A stretch of DNA of 64,000 nucleotides from Orthonyx spaldingii (lineage: Eukaryota; Chordata; Aves; Passeriformes; Orthonychidae). This document shows, piece after piece, positions 24,201 through 36,200 of this stretch. The stretch is from NCBI GenBank assembly GCA_013397795.1, contig VZTJ01005469.1, positions 613,713 through 677,712 of the forward strand, written 5' to 3'. The notes below the pieces were generated by a model, which was not told where the DNA came from, made no database searches, and saw nothing but the letters and a program-made list of their open reading frames with translations. A program made the position numbers and the translations under genes. Position 1 is the stretch's first letter, and every line of letters starts with the position of its first letter.

Positions 24201-27200
24201 TTGGGTATGATGCCAGACAACATGTCAAACAGCTGCCCTTTATCGATGGGTTTGCATTGTAGTGTAAGTGCATTACAGCAAGGGACAAAATTAAATATGG
24301 TTTGCCATGTCTCAGAATAAAATAACATTTAAATCCTGGGCTATTAGACTGTCTATAAAACTTGTATGCGAGAAAGAAATAATGTAATTTATAGGCAAAT
24401 ATAAAGACTTGAGTGTTTGGGATGTGGTTCAATCAGCACATCACGTTTATAAAACACAAGCTCGTACTGTTGATAAAATTGCTAGTTGAATTTCCTGTGA
24501 GTCCTGAAAGAAGAAAATTTGTCATCACAACACATTCCTAGGAATAAGAATGATAAAACTGACACAAAAAGATGATACTCCAGAGATAAGGACAAGAGAA
24601 CTGACTAACTGGCCCCACAAACTTTTGGTTTATAAAGAATACCCATCATTTTGCAGAAAGGAGTTCTACCATAAACTCTACTAGTGAACGTGGGCTGTAG
24701 TACTTAATTTTCTCTTTACATGGGTTGCACATGGAGAAAAAGCCTCCTCACCTTGCTCGATACTAAAGCTGATGGGAGAAAAGAGTTAACTAAGTAAAGT
24801 TGTTCTTTGAGCATTTTCTTTTGTTTCACAGGGTGATGCAGAACGGACTTGCCAAGAAGACAAGCTTTGGAGTGGCACAGTGCCAGTGTGCAGAAGTACG
24901 TTCTACCTGAGTCTGTCACTTAATGTTGGTCAAGGGTGATATCACACAACAGAAAACACTAATGCTCATTTTGCTTTATAACTCGTACTGTCTGCATTTA
25001 CCTAAACATTTTTGGTAAGTACCACTGGTGACAACCTGGAAGGGTGGCAGAATTGCTGGTGTGTGCAGGTAGTAGTGTGAAGGAAATCTCTACACCTTTC
25101 TGCCTTGCTCCTGTGCAGACAGTTGAGGTCATGATTTCTGGGGCTACCGAGGACCTCTGAACACATTAGTTGCCAGGAGTCAGAGGTATTTAACATCCTC
25201 AAATGCAAGTCTATGGATATCACTCTCAAAGGTACTTCACTTCTCTGAGATGTCCTTGATTGCAGTGCTGAAATAGGAGTTTCTACGTAAATGCTTACAT
25301 GGACTTCAGCTGTTGGCTGAAAGAGGCAACAGTTTCCTGAGGCTTCCTGCTAGCACAGGCACAATAGATTTTTTTTCTTTTAGCAAGAAGTGGAAGCACC
25401 AAGCATGATTTTGCTCTGCTACTCAGGGACAAATTCCTGGCAATGAGCAGACAACTGCTATGTTCTTTCCTGTTTCTCAGACTAAAACCTGTGGAGCAGC
25501 TGTGAACAGGACAAGCCATACACATTTTGTTTGATTGGAAAGTATTGCTTACATTACAGGAATATCATGTGGACCCCCAGACATGATAGAAAATGGATCT
25601 GTTCAGGGAGAGGAGTTCCTGTTTGGCAGTGAAGTTTTTTACAGCTGTGACCCTGGCTTTGAGCTACAGGGACCAAGCAGAAGGATTTGCCACGTTGACA
25701 AAAAGTGGAGCCCTTCTGCCCCTACATGCATGCGTAAGTAGCAAGCAGAGCAATGGATGTTCAGGAAAGCTAGGGCAAAAGGAGAGTGTTTTGTCTGGCT
25801 TCCTCCCTGTCTCTCCCTCAAGCAGAGGGACTGCAAAAGGAGGAGACAGAAAAAACGCCAGCAGAGAAGTTCTCATTGGCAATACCTCTCTGATCTGAAG
25901 CAAGCTCTTTTTGGCACAGTGAAATGGCACAAACATAGAGTCATGCTCAGGTCAGTAGGGCAGGGATGTGGCCTGCTGTATCTGACTTATCTTGAATTCT
26001 GGTGTGCAGAGCCTTGGACATCATGTTCATCCCTGCCATGCAAGTATATCCTGGCCACTCAGTATGTCTGGATACCACAACTGTGCTCCCCAGGATCAAA
26101 TCTTGGCTCTCTATGAAGAAGATAACTAATTGAGGGAGCTTGGAAAGAAGGATTTATGACTTATTTCATACCACTTATAAATAAAATGCCAATATTTAGT
26201 GTTTACCAATAAATAATTTTCCATCTTCTCATGCTGATGTCATACTCCTATGCCTTGCATTTTCCTCTCTCACCCTTGATGGATTTACTTGGTCTCCACA
26301 GTGTGAGACAGGGGTCAAGATTCTTCTTAACTACTGTCATTCTTGAGCACGTATTGAGATCATCTTCCACTGTAGGGGCACAAAGAAGCCTCAGACCTGC
26401 ACAGAAGAAATATTCTGGATCCTCTGTTGGCTTGACTATACCTCATATCTTACAACACCACCAAATACATTTGTACATGTTTTCAGGTGTCTGCAGTGTG
26501 AATCCCAGGAGTAAGGGCAGGGAAGGAATTGTATAACCCTTCTTCATGTAACAGTTCACAGCTTCTCTTTTGCTGTCTTTCTCAGAGTGAGAAAAGAGCT
26601 ATCAGAAAATGTGTGACTCATAGAAAGAATAGTCTTCATTGTGTGTATAAAACCCAAAAGTTTTCTTCTCTCATAGAAATTACTTGTGGGCTGCATCCCT
26701 CCATTGAAAAAGGAGAGGCCATTTCCACTGGAAGCACATACAGAAGTAATGTAACCTTTGTGTGTAACTCTGGATACCATCTTGTTGGGCCCCAGAATAT
26801 CACATGTCTTGCCAATGGGAGCTGGAGTAAACCCTTGCCATTGTGTGAAGGTAACTGTTTGGTTTCATGCCCTGGAACATTCTGATCTGGGATAAGCAAT
26901 AGCTCCTCCCTTATGCATGCATATCGTATGATCCAGAGACTGAGTTGCTTTTGAGAAATGATTCTGTAATGTGGGGTTTCTGGAGAATCTGTCAGTGGCA
27001 AGAAACAATGATGTCTGTCTTCTTTCTGCTCCACTGACCCCAGTATGAAGTCATAAATGTGTCTTCACTTCCCCATTTTGCTGGTGCTTTTCTCTGTCAC
27101 CGGGAGGAGCTTCTTCTCTAGGTTGGCTACATTTCCTTTCCAGGGCTCCTGAATCAATGTTCTTCATGATTTATAAGTGTGTGGTGACTTTAAATATTGT

Positions 27201-30200
27201 GTTATTAATTCAGGGACTGTTGGAAGTCCAGGATTAATATCAAGCAGAATTAATAAGACCCCTTCCTTTCCAGAAACCAGATGCAAAATTCCAGTTTCCT
27301 TGCTGAACGGGAAAGCAATTTATGAAAACAATACAGTTGGCAGTACAGTAGCATATCTCTGTGAGAGGGGATACAGCTTGGAAGGAGAACCAGCAGCAGA
27401 GTGCACAAGAGATGGAAGATGGAGTAATCCCTTGCCTCTCTGTAAACGTGTGTGTTTGTTTTGTAATGGAAACATTTTTGAAGGGAAACAACAGGGGCAG
27501 TTACTGGCACAAGTTAAAGCATGAACTCCACTGAGTGTATTTTTGTCACAGTAAAAGAACAAGCTGTCTTCTGCATAGCTCCCTTTAGCTGGAAAGATAA
27601 CATAAAATGGAGTTATTATAATCAACCACTTGATATACAGCAGAAGTAGGTGAGAGAATCATTTGGAGGAGAAGGCAAAAGGGAGACTTCATTGTTGTCC
27701 ACGAGTGACATATTGACAGGGTGTAAAGGAAAAAGTGCCAGACCCTTCTCAGAGTTGCACAGGGGTAGAATGAAAGGCAATGGACACTAGTTGCAATAAA
27801 GGAAGCTCCAGTGAAGTTTTCGAAGAAACTGTTTGCCATCAACAAAGTCAAACAGAGGAACAGAGACCCAGAGAGGACATGAAATCTCCATCCGCAGAGT
27901 TGCTCCAGTTTGAACTGGTCAGGTTCCAGAGCAACTTCTGACCTAGTTGGCCCTGCAGGCTGTACTTAATGGCTGTATAAAGTCTTCTGCAATTCTGTGA
28001 AATAGCACGTTATGTACATGTGCACTGTGCACACACACCCACAGTAGCCTTCCTTGCTGCTCTGTGTGTCTGTAACTGATTTTAATACCTAGTGTAGTCT
28101 TAGGATGGTTAATTGAGACGTCTAATTTTTGTATTACAAAGTATTTATTCATTTTAGCATCAAGAAACTGACATAAATCTCTGCTCTTTATAGAGCCAAT
28201 ATTTTCCACATTCCTGATGAGATCAATAGACCGTGCAAAAATAGCCCAGCAAGCTTACAGCCATTAATAAATAAAATTAGAGAAATTCTAAACTCTGATG
28301 AATGTCATAGTAAGTCTCTAATCAAACATGTGAATTTTTGCTGCTCTTTATTGGTCCAATCCCTCAACATGAAGTAGGATAGGTCTGGCTCTCTTTTATA
28401 GAAAGGTTGTGGTAAACAGGAAGGAAGAGAGAATGGTTTCACATAGCAAGTAGGATATTTCTCACTTAAATCCTTAGCATGTCCTCTCCTGGCATCAGCA
28501 CATTGTGGTAGCAAGCCATGTACTGGCAGTGAATCAAACATTTTTTTATTATTATTTTATGACTCAAGTCTCATCATTTCAAATCAAATTACAAATTGGA
28601 CTCTTGTGCAGCATCCATTTCTATTGCTTTTCATATGTTTCAGGTCTGAAGTTTGCAGAAACTATTCTAAAGTGTTCTGTCTTCCTTCGTCTCTTTTTCT
28701 TCCCTTCTTAACCCTCACACCCTTTCTTTGAACAGCAAACCCTTGTCCTGTGCCTCTCATAATCCCAGAGAATGCCCTTCTGTCAGAGGTGGATTTTCAT
28801 GTTGGTCAGAATGTATCCATCAGGTGCAGGGAAGGCTACCAGCTGAAAGGGCAGTCTGTGATCACCTGTAATGCTGATGAGACCTGGACTCCAGCAACAG
28901 CTAAGTGTGAAAGTAAGTACATGACACACAGTTCCACAGGGATTGGTAGTTTCCAGAGGGCTCTAGGAAGCTCTAGAGAGGAGCTGTGTCTTCTTTCTTT
29001 CTAAGAGAGTTACTTCTTTAAACGGATTCAAAGTACATTTATGTGGGTTGGTGCTTCAACAGTATTCAATCCTACTATTTACTAGGTCCTTCTGTAAATG
29101 TATTCTCAGTTTACCTTTTACAAGCCCTGGAGCTGGGATTGGTTGTTGGATACCCTAAATACCCTAGGAATGATTCCCATGAGATTATGGGTGATGAGAC
29201 AAGAGTTGCAGGCAGAGGTCTTCTCTTTTATTCTATTTCTTGATACTGACAGAAGGTGTAGTGTCCTTTTGCAAGCATGTCTGAAAGCCTTTTGGCTTCT
29301 TGCAAGCAATATTGTTTAGATTCATGGGATCACAGAATGGCTTGGGTTGAAAAGAACCTTAAAGATCATCTAGTTCCAGCCCCTCTGCTATGGGCAGGGA
29401 TGCCATTCACTAAATCAGGTTGCTCAGGGCCCCATCCAACCTGGCCTTGAACACTTCCAGGTATGGGGCATCCACAGCTTCCCTGGGCAACCTGTTCCAA
29501 CACCTCGTCACTGTCTTGGTAAAGACTTTCTTTCTAATACCTAAACTAAACCTGCCTTCTGTCAGTTTAAAACCATTGCCTCTTGTTTTTTCTCTATCTT
29601 TCCATATAAATACTTCTTCCTTTTAATAAGTCCCCTTAAGATACTGGAATGCTGCAGTGAGGTCTCCCTGAAACCTTCTCTTATCCATGCTGAATAATCC
29701 CAACTCTCTCAGCCTGTTGTGGTAGGAGAGTTGCTCCATCCCTCTGATCATCTTTGTGGCCCTTCTCTGAACCCACTCCAACAGATCAATGTCTTTCTTG
29801 TACTGAGGACCCCAGAAATGGATGCAGCACTCCACATGGGATCTCACAAGGGCAGAATACAGTGAGATAATCCCCTCTCTCACCCTGCTGATCACACTTC
29901 TTTTGATGCAGCCCAGGATGCAATTGGCCTTCAGGGAGTGTATAGTGTTGGCTCATATCCAACTTCTCATCAAAAAGAATCCCCAGCCCTTCTTAGGGCT
30001 GCTCTCAGTGACTTCTCTCAGTCTGTACTCATGTTTGGGATTGCCCTGACCTGAGCGCAGCACTTTGCACTTGGACTTGTTGAACATCATGGGGTTCTCA
30101 CAGGCCCACTTCTTAATCCCTGGACTCCATTACTGATTTACCATCAGAGATGTGTCTCTGGCACTTCCCCCGGACAGCATTGTATCCAGGGTTAGAACCA

Positions 30201-33200
30201 GTATCACGTAGGCACTGCAGCTCACCAACATCTGGACGGTTTCTTTTGTTTAGAGATATCTTGTGGTCCCCCAGCGCACGTAGAGAATGCTCTGATCCAT
30301 GGTAGCTTCTATCGGTATGGAGACATGATCACCTATTCGTGCTACAGTGGGTACATGTTGGAGGGGCCTCTGCGGAGCATTTGCTTGGAAAATGGAACAT
30401 GGACAACACCACCTACCTGCAAAGGTAAGTCTTTTTTATTAACAGAAGGATATCGTAACTTGCGGTAAGCACAGAGGTGTTATCCTAGGTACCATAAAAA
30501 TGAAAGTGAAATTTTTGCTTGTTTCAGTGCAGTCATACTTTCACTCAGGGCATTCAAAATCCAGGTTCTTGCTTTATTTCCAAGTTAAAGAGAAGGCTTC
30601 CGTGATTTTTCGCTTTAGTCATTGCTGGTCTTACACTTTCTTTTGCTACCGTGTTGTATCCCGCATCTAGGATCTTTTCTCCTGACATCTTTTGTGAGAA
30701 AGTGACAGAGCCAGTCATTTTTCTGACAAGCTGAACTGTTTCTGATAAGCACTGCCAGTCAGCTTTTCACAGTCAAAAATCAAACACTGCGGAAACCAAA
30801 ATAGAACAAAAGGATGCTTAGTCCCTCACTTTATATTTAAAGTGTGGCAGTTCCTGAAAGTCAATTTGCAATAAAAGGTGGATTGATACAGCTCACTAAA
30901 TAATACACACTAAGCACTCTAGAAAATTCATAGATTTAACAATATACCAAAGTTCAGCCTTTCTATGCTTGGAATACCAGCAGGTATTTGTAATATTTTG
31001 GTCTGTTGAGCTAAAATATTCACTTGTTTAAAGCAAGGAATTAACTCTTCCATACAGAAGATTTAAAAAAATAAAAAGTTTTGAATGGAAAATGGGGGAA
31101 AACAAACACAAAACAAAAGAGACTATAAACTCAACAACAAAAAACATATATAAGCATATTCAAATACTAACTTAAAGCCATGGATGAGGCATAGCAAAAG
31201 AGTTCCAGGTTCCATGGCTTTGGTGGAAGAGATCTTACCATCTGTCATTTCCATCTCAGAAGCTTGGTTTGCCCTCTGCTGCTGGGTAGCTGTGGAGCAG
31301 TGAATTTGCACCATGAAGCCTTATTTCAGATTGTGGAACAGCCACCATATGACAAATTGAGCTTTAGGTATTCTGTTTAGAAAGCAAAAAACCTTACAAC
31401 ACAGCAGTGGCCAGTCACAAGCAGCCCCATTCCTCTCCACACAGAAGAAGAAAAGTTGAAGGACACTCACCTGGGAACATTGGACAACAATCAGAATTGT
31501 CAGGTCTGCCTCTTCAGCAAGTCTAAGCTCCCTGTGTCAAAACAGAAGCAACAGTTCTTCCTTTCTCAGAGACTTTCTGTTTAGGTCAGAAGCGCTTTGG
31601 AGATAGAGGATTCTATACTGTGCTAAGCCTGGCTAATCATGGACCCCTCATCAGTTTCTTCATATAAATTCTGACAGCAAAATATTATGAATGCTGACAC
31701 TTAAACAAGTTGAGTTGTCCTACTTTATGAAAGCAGGCACTCAGTTAAATTCCTGTATCTGAGAGTTACAATGTCTTGCCTAAAAATCATGTATGTGGAG
31801 CATTTTGAAGAAAACCAGAACCAAAGAAGTGGGCTTGCAACTCCTGAATATTTCAGGAATAGAGTAGCTTCTCCCAAAAAACAGGTTTGTCTTGGTTTTG
31901 TGACCATGGCTTACCCCTGCCATGAGGAATTACCCATCAAGCAGGCAACTAGAGAAGATGTGAGGGAAAAGCATCTTGAGTTACTTCAGTTGTCATGATG
32001 TATCCAAAAGTTCTGTTGGACATTTACATTCCCAAAGCACCAGGCTGTTTCTGAAATGTTTGTGTTTCTAAACTGTGATGGCTACAGAATTCAAGGGATT
32101 TCTGCATAATAGCTACTTTAACCTAAGTTAGAATTTATTAGCAAAATTATTTGGATATTATCTGTTCCAGTTGTAACACTTCGGATTGTTCAACTGTCCC
32201 TTTAATATCCCCAGCTTTACTTTTTATTCTTGTTTAATATTTATTAGTTACAGAGAATCTCCCCACTTTATGCCAAGGGATGTAATAGTCTGCCAAGAAA
32301 GGTTCATGCCATTGGTTACCAGCAACCAGGAAGGACTGATCTGCAAAACACTGTCAAACATGTTCTGTTTGAAACACTGTGCAGTCTACTGGGACTGTTC
32401 AGAGGAATAAGTATTCTTTATAGTAAAGAAGGAAATTATTTAATAATTTAATAATAAAGAGGGAAAATTATTTCAAAGAAACAAAGAGGTGCACAGATGA
32501 TGAGGGTGGAAAACAAATCAGGATAACCTGTATATTAAGGGAGGGGAATAACAATTTCCCTCCTCTTTTCACCTAAAAGGGGAACTAAAAAGAACTAGAG
32601 GTGGTTTTGAGAGGACTGTCCTGCATTTTCATGATACATGTCAAAGTGATCTTTCAAAACTGCCTTATAATTCATGTGAGTGATTTTCCTAACAAAAGTC
32701 CTACAGGCCCCAAGCCTTTGTGGTCTACATCAGAAACGACATGAAAGCACTCCGTGTAATGACTCAAGCTGCATTTCTTGTTTATGGCTGTGTGAGTTGA
32801 TTATTAATGTGTCCTAAGCCTGTTTGAAACGTTCTGTCCCGGTTGAACAGGTTAGTTAACGTAAATATTATAATTAAAAAGCAGACTTACTTTAGCTTCT
32901 TTGGAAGAGCTCTCACCACAGCTGCACTTGCCTGAATCACCACTGGTTAGAGGTTGCTGGCCAGATTCTGATCTAAGTTTCAGGGGTGAGAAGTATTAGC
33001 CTGGATCTGCTGATTGTAAATATCTGTAGGACTCGTCAGACTGCACAGATTCACACAGCTTGCCTTACTCCAGTTTCTCCTTTTTGAAGTGCTCTAAAAT
33101 CTGTCTTGTCTGTTTGCCCTCTTGCTACATCTTGCTGACTGCGAGTGTCAACCAGAAAGTTCACACCCCATCAGCAAACAAGAACATTATAAGAGGGATG

Positions 33201-36200
33201 CTGGGCCCTTCCAAGAAGAGGAAAACTTTCACTTGCAGCCACAGGGAAGTTTTTTGCAAAGCTGAGAACAGATAACAGAATTTATTTTCCTCTTCTGACC
33301 CATGTTTGTCTTGCAGCAGTGTAATGCTTTTATGTCCTGTGAAGATAAGTTTACAAGGGGATCTCGAAAGGTTGATAGCATGGATGTGAGATTTACTACC
33401 AGTAACTAAAATCACAGCTGATGGTTCCTATTCTCTCCCCAGCACATCAGGACTGCATTTGCCCTGCTTGCTTTTGCAATAGCACAAAAAAAAAAAAAAA
33501 AAAAGAGATCCCAACTTAACTTCCAGTCCCAAGCATTTTCCTTGTCCTTTGATAAGAATAATCCCCACAGCTACAGACAAATAGTCTCTGCTTGCCTAAA
33601 TTGGTGTGTAACAAATGCACACCTAGGGAAGATACTGTCTCGTTCAGTTTCACAACCAGGACCTGGGAAGAAACCCAGGAAAAGCCTATCTCTGCCTGAC
33701 ATCTGATTACTGAGTGTCATGGAGTTGCCATCCAAAGCAATTTTTGTAACTCGTGAAATATATGCATCTTCTACATTGACAGAGAGAGAATACATTTCAG
33801 AGACCTTATTTTATAGGCTTTGAATTTAATGTGGGATATCGTTCATCCATTAATCTTTTATCTCACATCCCATTATACATTCATGGAATATTGTTTAAGT
33901 GGTTTAGATCACACAAAGCTTTAGACGGTTTTTTCATTGTACAAAAGAAATCTGTTTGGCACACTGTTCTGCTTTAGTCACCCAGAGACAAGCTGTCTGT
34001 GTAGTAATAGATATTTTTACAACAAAAATTTTCAAAATCACTGTTAAAATATTGCAAATTGTGTTAACCTTTCCAAGGTCTCTTCCCATTCTCATTATCA
34101 GCTACACTTGATGGGAAGGATCTTGAGATTGAAAAATAAAATGGCAGAGCTTTGGCCTCTTTTCAACAGACTCCAAGCTATAGCTTGCATCTTGGTATGG
34201 CTTAGCTCCAGGAGTGACTCAAGTTTGCCTCTCTGAGGGAAAGCTTTGCATTCTTTCCAATGTGGATTTCAGGTCTGAACAGTGTTTCAGTGTGCCAATC
34301 CACTGTTTGTATTTAATGCTAATATTGAACAAGATCTGAAACACTCAAAGCATAAATGCATATTTTGTTCACCTAATCACTAATTAAAGATAGGATGCAA
34401 TTAGTAGTTCAGATTGAGTTTCCTGAGATACTGTCAGTCTGATGACTTATTTGTTCTGTAGTATTTTCTCAAAGCCACAGTTTTTCATTTTCCCTGTATA
34501 GTATATTCACCAACATGAGGAATATTGTACTTCTTCCAATGATCTTTAAGTACAACATGTTTGTGCACAGCTTTCACCTGATTTTCTAAAGTAGTCCTGG
34601 TTTCCCTGGATGTATGAGACAAAGTACAGTGCAGTGTTATAGTGAAGGACAGTGTTATAGGACAGTGAAGTCCAAAGTCTGTCCAGTCCAGGCAATATAT
34701 TGGCCCAGCATGATAGAGTCCACTCCAAATTCCTCACTTTTATGATCAGGTGCTTATTAATAGGAATGCAAGTCAAGGAGCACCCGTCAGCATGAATGCT
34801 AAGTGAGGTTTATAGTCACACTTTGAGTTCTACAGATGAACACTTACTGTGCCATTGCTGCACTCTTATTTGTTACTTCTCATTGTGCTGGATGATTGTA
34901 CACTAAAAATTGTTTGTTCTACCACAGTGTTAATCTTATTTTAGACACACCGTATATTATGCCAGATGGCATTATCTTGGTGTTTCATACCAAGGTTAGA
35001 AGAAATCTTGGTTGTATTCCATAGTCAATTTAGAAGGCCTGTGGGAGCGGGTAAGGAGGGTAATAGGTTTTATGGTGTATTGTATGGGTATTTCCATACC
35101 CAATAGCAGATAAAGCATAGTGTCAGCCTTGAAATACTATGCAAATAATTTATTCAGCTATAAATAGGTCTATATTTTCATTCTTTCCATGGACAATTTT
35201 TTGATTGTCTTTAATCATTCCCACACTCTTGCTTACAGTACTTAATCAAACGCACAGAGCCAGAAGATGATGTATCCCTTGAAATCAAAATCAAGCAATG
35301 TTTCTAAACTTCACTGCATTTGTTTGTTCTGCTCTTAGCTTTACAAATGCAAAGATCCGTGCAAGATGCTGAGTTACTAGGTTTCTAATTCAGTGTCCTG
35401 AGTTTGTAATGAAATCCTGCTGCTTCCAGCTGTCTGTCGGTTCCCGTGCCAGAACGGCGGCGTCTGCGAGCGCCCGAACGCCTGCTCGTGTCCAGATGGC
35501 TGGATGGGCCGCCTCTGCGAAGAGCGTACGTATATCACACCTAGCTGTAACCGTAAGGGTGTTGTGGGTAAGACAAGTGAATTTACTGCAGTGAACCAGA
35601 TTGGAAAATAAAAAGGCATAAGAGCCGAAACCATAAAACTCATTAGTATATTCTGCTTGGCAAATGAAAGAGAACAGAAAGGTATATACTCATGGCTTGT
35701 TTCTAGAAAAATAACCACTCCCTGACATCTTCAAAGCAAAACAAGCACTTTTTATATTGATGTGATTTTTGTTTCTGGGTGCTCTTTCATTGTGCTTGAA
35801 GGACATGTTGTTTCAGTTCTCCATAGTCTAATCACAATATCTGGTAGTTTTAGGGAACAAACAGGGACTAGAGCAAAGAGACGTGAGTGTTTTGCTGGTG
35901 GCTGCATTAGTTTTTTGGCTTCCATTTTTATCAGTCTGTAGTTATGAACCTCATCACTTCATGTTCAAATAATTCAATAGGTCACCTTTTCCACGCTGTC
36001 CCTCCTGACCTGTGTACTTGTGCCTCACAAATTCTAGACTGGCTTTTCCAGTCATGGATCTCTGCATGATTAGAGAACTGGATCTGTTCTCACTTGAAAA
36101 AACCAAATCTGACTCTTGGCTCTGTCAGAGATTGCCACTGGGTGACACTAGGATGCAAGTTTGAGCCATGTTTCCCTTTTTCTTCATGGTGGTCTTAGCA

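Noticed and set aside
31771..31998. 75-codon open frame in the long intron as a possible extra exon
   Set aside because: No cysteine-module pattern and no fitting splice phase; the CCP36-to-EGF8 join is already continuous without it.
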